The notes under the pieces were generated by a model that saw nothing but the letters and a program-made list of their open reading frames with translations, ran no database searches and was not told the DNA's origin. A DNA stretch of 64,000 nt. Source: Brevibacillus_D fluminis_A. Its GTDB lineage: Bacteria; Bacillota; Bacilli; Brevibacillales; Brevibacillaceae. The DNA lies in assembly GCF_052072235.1 (NCBI RefSeq), contig NZ_CM125436.1:1172001-1236000 (forward strand). Reading direction: 5' to 3'. The position numbers were made by a program, and so were the translations under genes. Positions 33,822 through 42,070 of this stretch are shown here, in pieces (positions within the stretch are counted from its first letter, which is position 1; each line of letters opens with the position of its first letter).

Positions 33822-35051
33822 TCATGTCATGCTGGCCGTATACATCAGCATGTGGAACTTTTCGTGCAGCACATGGTAATCAAAAAACACCCCGGGATCG
33901 GTACAGTGCCCGATTGTTTCGCTTTGTGTGATTTGAAAGCCGTTAGCTGCCAGATTTTCTTCGAGATAGTTTGGATACATGATGCGTTCGTGTGAATGTG
34001 GATACAAAGCGGGGACCTTTTTCAACGATTTTGCCATGCTGTCGTAATAAGAATACCCGCCAACAATGGTTGAATGTTGATGAAAGTATCTTTTGAGAAC
34101 TTGAAACGGGAAGTACGGATTGAGCAGCGAAAAATCATTCGTACTAAAACTATCGACAAAAACATCGATGCAATGCGGTTTCAATGGCAGATTGAGATCG
34201 GAGTTCAATAAATAGAGGACGTTGAGCCTCGGATTCATCCGCTCGATTCGTTTCTTCAGCTTCTTGAGCATGGCAAGGGAATACCCGCTGAATACATAGT
34301 AGGCGCTGCTATCAAGGTCATCGATATATTTGGGCAGGGAAACAAAAGCATCTACGTTTGTTTCTACAACGATTTTTCTCGTCAAGTCTGCATGCTTCAA
34401 CGTTTTTTGAAACCACAGATTCCCTTTTTCAAATAGGTTGATCATGCTCGGGGTGATCTCTTTAATCGTCTCTTTGTCGTAAAAATAAGACGGATAAGGG
34501 GACGTCTCATACAAGTTAGCGGTGACGATGATGCCTTGCTCGATCGTCGCCTCGTATCCGCAGGTGCAAAGCAGGCTCCCCGTTTGGATATAGACCTCTT
34601 TGATCGTCACGTCGTTCATTTCAAGCGGGACGCGGCACTTCGGGCAGTACAGCAGATGGACAAAGGAGAGGGGGATGCCTGTGTATTTCTCTTCCATGGT
34701 TGAAGGCGAGCTTGTCTGAACCGCTTTTTCAATGGAGACGATCGCTTTCGAGATGTCTTCTTTTTCTTTGATGAGTTGTTTCTTTTTCTCCACGAGCAGG
34801 TTGTGGTAGTAGTCGATATCCTCGTGGTCAGAAAAGTTGGTGACACGCCGATACGATAAAATTTGATGAATCTCTTGCAACGAAAAATGAAATTTTTTGA
34901 GTTCTGTGATAAAAGCCATGTCATCCAGGCACGACTGATTCATGACATAATGGATATTTTTTTTGTCAGGAATTAATAAACCAATCTCAATGTAATAGCG
35001 GACGGTATCGGTCGTAACATGAAACAGCTTGGCAAAAGCACCGATTTTCAT
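33822..35051 (-). CDS. MerR-type regulator fused to a zinc ribbon and a methyltransferase-like domain
   Basis: A 409-residue protein. Residues 1-70 form a MerR winged helix (KIGAFAKLFHVTTDTVRYYIEIGLL), then a coiled coil to about 125. A CPKC...CTCG ribbon follows near 143-172, then a region with the size and order of a SAM-dependent methyltransferase. The glycine-rich SAM loop is degraded (IVVETNVDAFVSLP where ExGxGxG is expected), so it is more likely a ligand sensor than an enzyme. It faces the oxidase/dehydrogenase/MATE cluster across a promoter with a 19-base spacer, the classical MerR target. The start at 35051 follows GGGGG. Confidence 0.78.
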   Translation of the reverse strand: MKIGAFAKLFHVTTDTVRYYIEIGLLIPDKKNIHYVMNQSCLDDMAFITELKKFHFSLQEIHQILSYRRVTNFSDHEDIDYYHNLLVEKKKQLIKEKEDISKAIVSIEKAVQTSSPSTMEEKYTGIPLSFVHLLYCPKCRVPLEMNDVTIKEVYIQTGSLLCTCGYEATIEQGIIVTANLYETSPYPSYFYDKETIKEITPSMINLFEKGNLWFQKTLKHADLTRKIVVETNVDAFVSLPKYIDDLDSSAYYVFSGYSLAMLKKLKKRIERMNPRLNVLYLLNSDLNLPLKPHCIDVFVDSFSTNDFSLLNPYFPFQVLKRYFHQHSTIVGGYSYYDSMAKSLKKVPALYPHSHERIMYPNYLEENLAANGFQITQSETIGHCTDPGVFFDYHVLHEKFHMLMYTASMT

Positions 35052-35076
35052 AGTTGCCCCCAATGAAAAAAGAAAG

Positions 35077-35089
35077 TGGAGTAACTCCA
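35077..35089. promoter_or_regulatory. Palindrome at the MerR-type gene start
   Basis: TGGAGTAACTCCA is a perfect 13-base palindrome, 26 bases before the regulator ATG. The GGAG/CTCC half-sites recur in the spacer of the divergent promoter at 35122-35152. Confidence 0.5.
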
Positions 35090-35121
35090 TTTTTGTTTAT
35101 GAAAACGTACGCAAACGGTTA

Positions 35122-35152
35122 TTGACCAGGAGAACGCTCCACTTCATATCAT
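35122..35152 (+). promoter_or_regulatory. MerR-type promoter (19-base spacer) of the amine cluster
   Basis: TTGACC (35122-35127), 19 bases, then TATCAT (35147-35152). The spacer holds the dyad GGAGAACGCTCC (35129-35140). Over-long spacers with a central dyad are the mark of promoters twisted open by MerR proteins. Confidence 0.55.
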
Positions 35153-35222
35153 GGATTCATTAAGTGTGAATAATTCTTGACGGTAGTGTAACATACCTGT
35201 CACAAAAGGAGAAGAACAGCCT

Positions 35223-36509
35223 GTGGACAAGATGGATCGAATGGATACTCTCTCACTGTGGACAGCGACGGCAAACAAGTATGAGAAAGGGAAGTCTCTT
35301 GCCGGAACAGAAGAAGCGGATGTTGTCATTATTGGAGCAGGTTTCACAGGTCTTTCCTCTGCCTACCATTTGCAGCAGCTTGGGAAGAACGTGATTGTCC
35401 TGGAGCAGGAAACGATTGGATACGGCGCCAGCGGTCGCAATGGCGGGATGGTACTGCCGGGCTACAAGCCATCGATGCAGGAGCTTGCGAAAAAATACGG
35501 TACGGAAGAGGCCAAGCAGCTAAACGATCTCTCCTTGTACAGCATTGAGCTGGTCAAAAAACTGATCGATGAACATCAAATCAATTGTGATTTTCGGAAA
35601 ACGGGACACATCGTGGCGGCCTACAAAGCAAAGCATTTTGAAGGTTTGAAAATCGAAAGCGAATACATGAACAAACATTTCGGGTACGAGTCAAGTGTGC
35701 TTGATCGAAGCCAGCTGCATCAAGAAATCGATTCCCCGATTTATCATGGCTGTCTGGTCGACAACTCGAGTTACTCGTTCCAGCCGTTAAATTACGCCAT
35801 CGGATTGGCGGAAGCGGCGAAGAAGCTGGGCGCACGAATCTATGAGCATTCAAAAGCGCAATCGATTGACTATGGGAAAAATAGTGTGAAAGTTCGTACA
35901 GAAAAAGGCACCGTTACGGCAAAAGACATCATTGTAGCGACGGATGGCTACTCCGGAAAACTCATGAAAGAGCTGAACAAAGGCGTACTGCCGATCTCTG
36001 CGCGCATCATTGCGACGGAGCAGCTGCCTGAGTCTTTGCTCGATCAGGTGATTCCGAAAGATCGCATGGTTTTTGATACAAGCAATTTCCTCTACTATTT
36101 CCGTCGCACGCCGGACAATCGAATGGTATTCGGCGGTGGCGACATTCGCCCGAACTTGGGAGATGGCGTGTATCAAGACGTTTACAATGCGATGGTGAAT
36201 GCGATGCCGAAACTGGCCGGAAGCAAAATCGATTACCGCTGGGGCGGTTTTATCGGAGTGACCATGGACACATTCCCGGTCATCGGCAAATCGAAAGAAG
36301 GGGCCTATTTTGCAACAGGCTATACGGGGCACGGGGCTTCGCTCTCCACATTGTTCGGCCAGTTATTGGCGCAATGGATCGTGACGGGAAATGCTGGCGG
36401 ATACCGCTTTGAAAAAGCACACCTCAAATCATTCCCGTTCTATAACCAAAAAACAATGTTGGTTCATCTCGCGCATATGAGTTTCAAGCTGCTCGATATT
36501 ATCGCGTAA
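35223..36509 (+). CDS. FAD-dependent amine oxidoreductase (DAO family, PuuB-like)
   Basis: A 428-residue flavoprotein with the N-terminal dinucleotide motif VVIIGAGFTGLSS (34-46), then YGASGRNGGM, typical of gamma-glutamylputrescine oxidase and related enzymes. WGGFIGVTMDTFPVIG and ATGYTGHGASLSTLFG lie near the C-terminus. It would oxidise an amine to an aldehyde, with the dehydrogenase next door completing the route. I keep the GTG at 35223, 11 bases after AAGGAG; ATGs at 35232 and 35241 are possible but further away. The substrate (polyamine derivative or other amine) is unproven. Confidence 0.85.
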   Translation: MDKMDRMDTLSLWTATANKYEKGKSLAGTEEADVVIIGAGFTGLSSAYHLQQLGKNVIVLEQETIGYGASGRNGGMVLPGYKPSMQELAKKYGTEEAKQLNDLSLYSIELVKKLIDEHQINCDFRKTGHIVAAYKAKHFEGLKIESEYMNKHFGYESSVLDRSQLHQEIDSPIYHGCLVDNSSYSFQPLNYAIGLAEAAKKLGARIYEHSKAQSIDYGKNSVKVRTEKGTVTAKDIIVATDGYSGKLMKELNKGVLPISARIIATEQLPESLLDQVIPKDRMVFDTSNFLYYFRRTPDNRMVFGGGDIRPNLGDGVYQDVYNAMVNAMPKLAGSKIDYRWGGFIGVTMDTFPVIGKSKEGAYFATGYTGHGASLSTLFGQLLAQWIVTGNAGGYRFEKAHLKSFPFYNQKTMLVHLAHMSFKLLDIIA

Positions 36510-36522
36510 AGGAGTGTTGTTC

Positions 36523-37995
36523 ATGAATATCAACATGTACATCGACGGGAAATGGGTTGAAGCGTCGAACGGTAATCGCAGAGACGTGCTCAACCCGGCA
36601 ACGGGAGAGGTGATCGCATCGTCGGCTGACGGCTCGGCAGACGATGCCAAACTGGCGATCAAGGCGGCCCGCAAGGCGTTTGACAGCGGCATCTGGTCGA
36701 ACCTCTCGCCGGATGAAAGAGCGGCCTGTCTTTATCGGATCGCGGACAGACTCGAGGAAAAAGCAGCGGAACTTGCACGTTTGGAATCGGCGAATAACGG
36801 GAAGGTCATACGCGCAACGACCCATGTCGATATTCCGGTTTCGATCCAATGCTTCCGCTACTATGCCGATATGATCAAAGACATGAAAAAGGAAACGTAC
36901 ACGCGGGCGGATGCTTCGGAAACATGGATCATCCATGAGCCGATCGGGGTGTGCGGGCTGATCGTCCCCTGGAACTTCCCGCTCATGCTTGCGGTGTGGC
37001 AAATTGCTCCCGCGCTTGCTGCAGGGAACACGATTGTGATCAAGCCTGCAGAGGCCACTCCTGTAAGCGTATTCAAGCTGTTTGAAATCTTGGAGGAAGT
37101 CGGGCTTCCTGCCGGTGTAGCCAACCTGGTACTGGGACCTGGCTCCACAGTGGGGAATGAGCTTGCCGAGAGCCATGATGTCGACAAGATTTCCTTCATC
37201 GGCGGTACGAAAACAGGCAAAAGCATCATGCGGGCAGCAGCCGGCAATATGAAAAAAATTACGCTTGAGTTAGGCGGAAAATCGCCGCTGATCGTGTTTG
37301 ACGATGTTGATTTTGAAATCGCTGTCGAGAATGCCATGTTCGGTATTTTCCACAATGCCGGACAGGTTTGCTCTGCTGCGTCACGCCTGCTCGTGCAAGC
37401 GTCGATTTACGATCGGTTCGTCGAGAGACTGGCAGAGCGCGCCGGCAAAATTGTCGTTGGAAACGGGGAAATCGAGCATATCGAGATGGGCGCGATCACG
37501 ACCGAGGCTCATATGAATGATGTTTTGCACTATATCCAGAGCGGGATGGAAGAAGGCGCCCGGTTGGTTTGCGGTGGTAAACGCTTGGTGGAAAACGGGC
37601 TTGAACGCGGATATTTTATTGCGCCGACGATTTTTGCGGATGTTGACGCGAGCATGCGCATCGTGAAAGAAGAAATTTTTGGCCCGGTCCTCGTCGTGCA
37701 GAAATTTACAGATGAAGAAGATGCGATCCGAAAAGCGAATGATTCGGTTTACGGATTAGCCGGTGCCGTCTTTACCGAGGATATGGAGCGAGCAAAACGC
37801 GTCATCAGCAAACTGCGTGCGGGAATCACGTGGATCAACAGTTATCACCTCGCCTATATTGAAGGTCCTTGGGGAGGGTATAAGCAAAGCGGGATCGGCA
37901 GAGCGCTGGGTGCTGCCGGGCTGGAGCATTTCATGGAAACCAAGCAGATCAACATTCATCAGCATGCCAATCGGGTCGGCTGGTATGCGAACTAA
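36523..37995 (+). CDS. NAD(P)-dependent aldehyde dehydrogenase
   Basis: A 490-residue ALDH with all key residues: Asn151 (PWNFP), Lys174, general base Glu249 (LELGGK) and nucleophile Cys283 (GQVCSAAS). AAAGGAG nine bases before the ATG supports the start. It lies 13 bases after the FAD oxidase gene, so an aldehyde made by that enzyme is the likely substrate. Such oxidase/ALDH pairs occur in gamma-glutamyl-putrescine catabolism, though the glutamyl ligase and amidase of that pathway are not visible here. Confidence 0.9.
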   Translation: MNINMYIDGKWVEASNGNRRDVLNPATGEVIASSADGSADDAKLAIKAARKAFDSGIWSNLSPDERAACLYRIADRLEEKAAELARLESANNGKVIRATTHVDIPVSIQCFRYYADMIKDMKKETYTRADASETWIIHEPIGVCGLIVPWNFPLMLAVWQIAPALAAGNTIVIKPAEATPVSVFKLFEILEEVGLPAGVANLVLGPGSTVGNELAESHDVDKISFIGGTKTGKSIMRAAAGNMKKITLELGGKSPLIVFDDVDFEIAVENAMFGIFHNAGQVCSAASRLLVQASIYDRFVERLAERAGKIVVGNGEIEHIEMGAITTEAHMNDVLHYIQSGMEEGARLVCGGKRLVENGLERGYFIAPTIFADVDASMRIVKEEIFGPVLVVQKFTDEEDAIRKANDSVYGLAGAVFTEDMERAKRVISKLRAGITWINSYHLAYIEGPWGGYKQSGIGRALGAAGLEHFMETKQINIHQHANRVGWYAN

Positions 37996-38039
37996 AGGGA
38001 ATGGCCTTGCTGCATAACAACGGATAAGGGGAGTTGCGC

Positions 38040-39443
38040 ATGGAGATAGCAAATAACCATCCGCCTTCGAGAACGGAACAAGCGGAAGCGAAGAAGCAAG
38101 CGAATGATTCGGAGTTGGGAACAAAAAGCATTCCGCTCTTGTATTTGCGGTTTGCTTTGGCAGGAATTATGGCGAACGCGATTCTCGGGGTTGTGGCGGT
38201 TGTCGATGGTTATTTTGTCAGCGGCTTTCAAGAGCTGGAAGTAGAAGGGATCGGGATCGGCTTTACAATCATGGTGATCACCCGTATGCTGGGCGTTTTG
38301 TTTGGCGTGGGAGCCGGAGCGGTCACTTCTCTCCGGCTTGGAAAAGGAAAAATGGAAGAAGCGCGAAGCATTATGGGCCAAACCCTATGGTTCACGCTGA
38401 TCTTCTCGGTTTTGCTCGCTGTTCTTGGATTGCTCTACGAAAAAGAGCTGATGATCTTGTTCGGAGCGAGTGAAGAATCCCTTCCCTATGCCGTAGAGTA
38501 CAGCCGCCTTCTGTGGATTTCGCTACCAATCACGATCTTGGCCGTCGTCCTGAGTATTTTAGCGAATATCGATGAAAAGCCGGTATTGTCCATGAACAGC
38601 TGGTTAGTCGCGGCGGCTGTTGCCGGCGTCATCGAATGGATCATGGTAACGAAATACGACATGGGGATGATGGGGTCTTCATGGGCAAATACGATTTCGC
38701 AATCAATCCCTGCATTGCTGATCTTTTATTTCTGGTTCGGCAAAACAAGGCTGAAGCCCAAAATGAAAGATATCAAGTTTCGGATGAAAACGATCGGAGA
38801 AGTGGCGTGGACAGGGTTCGCTTCTTTTTCGAGCCAATTCATGATGTTTTTTGCGATCATTTTTTTCAACAACTTGCTGCAAAGCTATGGCGGCGGGCTG
38901 CACGTCGCAGCGTTCACGATCCAAAACGGATACATTACGAACCTGCTCGCTCTTACCGCGCTAGGTGGAATGACGGGGCTTCAACCGATCATTAGCTACA
39001 ATTATGGCGCAGGCAATTACGATCGGGTAAAACAGGCCATCAAGATGGGACTCATCTTCACCATCTCCTTCTTTGTGATTGCGACTGCCATCCTGATCAT
39101 TTGCGCAGATCCAATCGTGTCGTTTTTCTCCAGCGGCAATCCGGAATTGCAGCAGCTCGGCGTGTGGACCACAGTCGTATTCAACTGTTTGTTTACGCTG
39201 AATGCAGTCAGCCTGCTGATCTCCGGTTACTTTGAATCCCAGGAGAAAAACTGGACGGCTACGTTTATTAACGTCAGCAAAATGGTGCTGTTCACCTTCC
39301 CGTTCATGTTCATTTTCCCTCAAATATGGGGAGTGGACGGAATCTGGTATTCGGCCCCGGCGTCGGAGGTCCCCGGCGTTCTCATTGCCATTTATTTCAT
39401 TCGAAAAGAATTTAAGCGTTTACGAGAAAGAAAATTCGCATAA
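38040..39443 (+). CDS. MATE-family efflux transporter
   Basis: A 467-residue protein with about 12 membrane segments. NAILGVVAVVDGYFVSGFQE and GMTGLQPIISYNYGAGNYDRV fit the MATE family (DinF/NorM type). It exports cationic or amphipathic compounds using Na+ or H+. AAGGGGAG six bases before the ATG at 38040 sets the start; an upstream TTG lies on the ribosome site itself. It is placed between catabolic genes and so may export an intermediate or import the substrate. Confidence 0.88.
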   Translation: MEIANNHPPSRTEQAEAKKQANDSELGTKSIPLLYLRFALAGIMANAILGVVAVVDGYFVSGFQELEVEGIGIGFTIMVITRMLGVLFGVGAGAVTSLRLGKGKMEEARSIMGQTLWFTLIFSVLLAVLGLLYEKELMILFGASEESLPYAVEYSRLLWISLPITILAVVLSILANIDEKPVLSMNSWLVAAAVAGVIEWIMVTKYDMGMMGSSWANTISQSIPALLIFYFWFGKTRLKPKMKDIKFRMKTIGEVAWTGFASFSSQFMMFFAIIFFNNLLQSYGGGLHVAAFTIQNGYITNLLALTALGGMTGLQPIISYNYGAGNYDRVKQAIKMGLIFTISFFVIATAILIICADPIVSFFSSGNPELQQLGVWTTVVFNCLFTLNAVSLLISGYFESQEKNWTATFINVSKMVLFTFPFMFIFPQIWGVDGIWYSAPASEVPGVLIAIYFIRKEFKRLRERKFA

Positions 39444-39498
39444 GTACAATGTTCTGTACTTTCAAACCAATCAACTTCGGAAGAGAGTGGATGATCAC

Positions 39499-39792
39499 AT
39501 GTTTTTTGCAAAAAAATTGACGGCAGAAGAAGCGCAACGTTTGGAAGTGGATACATGGGAACCGTGGGTAGGCGAACCGAACAAAGGCACGTGGCATGTA
39601 GAAGAGCAGGAAGTTTTTTATGTAACAGATGGTGAAGTGTTCATTACGGTTGATGGCGTAACGCACCATATTACGAAGGACTGGGTCGTTTCCTTGGCGA
39701 AAGACCTCGTCTGCGAGTGGGATTGCCCTCAATTTTTGAAAAAGAATTTTAAAATGAACCATGAGATACTTGCAAAGGTAAACCGCCTGTAA
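39499..39792 (+). CDS. Small cupin protein
   Basis: A 97-residue single cupin of the EutQ-like/DUF861 sort (FYVTDGEVFITVDGVTHHITKDWVVSLAKDLVCEWDC). The canonical metal His set is incomplete: there is one His pair (HH) in the second strand. A GGAAGAG site lies 11 bases before the ATG; GTG at 39487 is an in-frame alternative. Same operon as the MATE gene (55 bases downstream). It may assist an amine or amino-acid step; the role is unknown. Confidence 0.7.
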   Translation: MFFAKKLTAEEAQRLEVDTWEPWVGEPNKGTWHVEEQEVFYVTDGEVFITVDGVTHHITKDWVVSLAKDLVCEWDCPQFLKKNFKMNHEILAKVNRL

Positions 39793-39855
39793 CCGTGCAG
39801 CAAACGATCAAACTTCTCATCTCTCTGGAGGCGGGGAGTTTCTTTCTATCAAGAC

Positions 39856-39871
39856 TGTTACAAATGTTACA
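39856..39871. promoter_or_regulatory. Repeated TGTTACA motif before the amidohydrolase gene
   Basis: TGTTACA occurs at 39856-39862 and 39865-39871, nine bases apart. An inverted copy (TGTAACA) lies at 35187-35193 ahead of the FAD oxidase gene. This could be a shared regulator site. It is close to, but not spaced like, a GlnR/TnrA box. Confidence 0.3.
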
Positions 39872-39931
39872 CGCTACAAAAGTTGCATGCGTGACAAATA
39901 AAAGAATAATCCATACAGGAGGTTTTGGCAG

Positions 39932-41539
39932 ATGAACCCGGATGTTGTGTTTTTGCATGGCGAGGTAGTAACGGTCGATCAACAGAATCGGATTGCAGAA
40001 GCGGTTGCTGTAAAGGATGGCAAAATCGTGGCCGTCGGGACTTCCGAAGAAATCAGGCAAATGGTCGGGCCGCACACCAAAGTGGTCGATCTTGATGGGA
40101 AAAGCCTGCTTCCCGGATTCATCGACTCCCACTTGCATATCGTTTCATACGGAATCGACAAGATGGGGGTAAGCTGCAAGGCTCTACATATTCAGTCGAT
40201 ACAAGATATTTTGCACGATCTGCGCGCGCAAGCAGCCGTTCTGGCAAGCGGCAAGTGGGTCAGGGCTTGGGGATTCGATGAGACCAAAATCGTGGAGCAG
40301 CGTTATCCCACACGTGAAGAACTGGATCAGGTTTCCACAGAACACCCGATCATTATCGTCCGCGCTTGCAATCATATTTCTGTCGTCAATTCAAAGGCGT
40401 TGGAGCAGTTTTCTATCGACCGGCATACCCCCAATCCAAAAGGCGGCATCATTGAGCGGGATGGACAGGGAGAACTGACGGGACGTTTGCTGGAAAGTGC
40501 CCATTTTCAAAAAAGCAAGGAAGTTGCTTTTTCCGATGAAGAGATTTTGCAGGCATTATCCCGTGTTTCCGCTGATTTTGTGGCGGCTGGCATCACCAGC
40601 GTTCATGACGCAGGATGTTTGGATACGGATGGGTTCCGCCTGATGCAGCAGGCTGTGCGCTCCGGTATCATCAAGAACCGGGTCTACGCAATGGTGTGCA
40701 CGATGGACAGCCCGGAAGCGTTTGTCAATACGATGATCGCTGCGGGGATCACAACCGGTGTCGGAGACGAGCGGTTCAAAATCGGGCCAGCCAAGCTGTT
40801 TACGGATGGCAGCAGCAGCGGCCCGACCATCGCCACGCGCAAGCCGTATACCAGCAATCCGGAAGAGTACGGGATTCTCTACTATTCGCAAGAGGAGCTG
40901 AATCGGATTTTGACGGAAGCGCATAAAAAAGGCTTCCAGATCACCGTGCACGCGCAAGGAGACCGTGCGATCGACATGATGCTGAATTGTATTGAGGAGG
41001 CACAGAAACAGCATCCGCGCGAAGATGCGCGTCCACGGATCGAGCACGCCGGGATCACGGAGCCGGATTTGCTGGAGCGGATGAAACAGCTTGGCGTCGT
41101 CCCTATTCCCAATCCGCCGTTTTTTTATGAATATGGCGAGGGATATGTCAAGAACTACGGGGAGCGAGTGAACCACATGTACCCGCTGCGCGACTTCTTT
41201 GATAACGGGATCATCGCGGCAGCCGGTTCCGATTGCCCCGTCACCCATTACGATCCGCTCTTTGGTATCCATATGGCGGTGAATCGCCAAAGCAAACAAG
41301 GCACCGTCATCGGTGCGAACCAGAGGGTTACCGTGCTGGAAGCCATCCGGACATACACCTGGAACGGTGCCTATGCAAGCTTTGACGAAACGAAAAAAGG
41401 TAGCATCGAGGTAGGGAAATTGGCAGACTTGGTCGTGCTTTCCGATAGCATCCTGCAAACATCCTCCGAGAAAATCAATCAGCTTCATGTGGAATTGACC
41501 ATGATCAATGGCGATATCGTTTATCAGTTAAAGCCATAA
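39932..41539 (+). CDS. Amidohydrolase family 3 protein (YtcJ-like)
   Basis: A 535-residue metal-dependent hydrolase. The N-terminal beta domain is followed by PGFIDSHLHI with metal ligands His67 and His69. FKIGPAKLFTDGSSSG, the HAQGDRAID segment, RIEHAG and AAGSDCPV complete the TIM-barrel set seen in the YtcJ/NfdA N-substituted formamide deformylase group. It would hydrolyse an amide or formyl-amine. AGGAGG lies about ten bases upstream of the ATG. It is next to the amine oxidation genes but has its own 139-base upstream region, so it may be a separate unit under common control. Confidence 0.87.
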   Translation: MNPDVVFLHGEVVTVDQQNRIAEAVAVKDGKIVAVGTSEEIRQMVGPHTKVVDLDGKSLLPGFIDSHLHIVSYGIDKMGVSCKALHIQSIQDILHDLRAQAAVLASGKWVRAWGFDETKIVEQRYPTREELDQVSTEHPIIIVRACNHISVVNSKALEQFSIDRHTPNPKGGIIERDGQGELTGRLLESAHFQKSKEVAFSDEEILQALSRVSADFVAAGITSVHDAGCLDTDGFRLMQQAVRSGIIKNRVYAMVCTMDSPEAFVNTMIAAGITTGVGDERFKIGPAKLFTDGSSSGPTIATRKPYTSNPEEYGILYYSQEELNRILTEAHKKGFQITVHAQGDRAIDMMLNCIEEAQKQHPREDARPRIEHAGITEPDLLERMKQLGVVPIPNPPFFYEYGEGYVKNYGERVNHMYPLRDFFDNGIIAAAGSDCPVTHYDPLFGIHMAVNRQSKQGTVIGANQRVTVLEAIRTYTWNGAYASFDETKKGSIEVGKLADLVVLSDSILQTSSEKINQLHVELTMINGDIVYQLKP

Positions 41540-41624
41540 AAAGACCGTCCTCTACTGGCATGCATAAAAGTAGAGGATGCCCGCTGCCTTGCTTTTCTCA
41601 ATGAGTGTTTGAAGTTGCTTACCG

Positions 41625-41819
41625 TCACTTTTTTCTCCTCAGTTTACGGGATCGGTCTTGCAAGATTTCTCTTGGCGGATCGATGACCGGCTCTTCTGGT
41701 GCCATATGGAGGAAGTATTTGAACGACATGTCGTACCTGGATCGCTCGACAATATCCACATCGATCATATAGAGCCGTGCAGGGACTACACGCAAACCCC
41801 TTTCGACATGATGTTTTAA
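41625..41819 (-). pseudogene. Remnant of an IS1182-like DDE transposase
   Basis: On the minus strand the frame encodes VVPARLYMIDVDIVERSRYD, then MSFKYFLHMAPEEPVID, which is the N-terminal block of IS1182-type transposases (the usual continuation PSSLTKFRKL is lost to a frameshift). The frame has no start and stops after about 65 codons. Weak similarity may continue in another frame to about 41590. It lies with no other gene in the 531-base gap between 41539 and 42071. Confidence 0.65.
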
Positions 41820-41828
41820 GTATACAAA

Positions 41829-41876
41829 GAAAAAGGTACAGCTACCTCAAAAAAATGGAGTAGCTGTACCTTTTTT
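41829..41876 (+). terminator. Strong intrinsic terminator
   Basis: AAAAAGGTACAGCTAC pairs with GTAGCTGTACCTTTTTT. It may serve either strand (A- and T-runs at both ends). Confidence 0.88.
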
Positions 41877-41901
41877 AGTAAGTAAAGACTTTTTCAGTGG
41901 C

Positions 41902-41927
41902 CTCCTCCTTTGAGGGGGTTTTTTTGT
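41902..41927 (+). terminator. Second, tandem terminator
   Basis: CCTCCTC, a CTTT loop and GAGGGGG are followed by a run of seven T. Together with the one at 41829 it insulates the downstream operon. Confidence 0.75.
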
Positions 41928-41952
41928 TTGCGCCTTTTTCTTCATCATTTCG

Positions 41953-42015
41953 TTACAAGAAATTAAACATATCATCACACGAGTTAATCTGTGGTTAATG
42001 TTGCGATTGTATATT
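41953..42015 (+). promoter_or_regulatory. Candidate PhoP-type box and -10 of the organophosphorus operon
   Basis: Four hexamers resembling the PhoP half-site TT(A/C/T)ACA occur on one face of the helix: TTACAA 41953, TTAAAC 41963, TTAATC 41984 and TTAATG 41995 (steps of 10, 21 and 11). A TATATT -10 follows at 42010-42015 with no good -35, as at activator-dependent promoters. The matches are degenerate, so this is a candidate only. Confidence 0.4.
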
Positions 42016-42070
42016 TTTCTTAGGTCGAAAAACATAAAAACGCACAAAAGCGCAAATGGAGGAGAAGAAC

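Noticed and set aside
35180..39880. Possible GlnR/TnrA boxes (TGTNA-N7-TNACA) before the FAD oxidase and amidohydrolase genes
   Set aside because: The half-sites are present but the spacing is 8 in one place and 6 in the other, so the consensus is not met.
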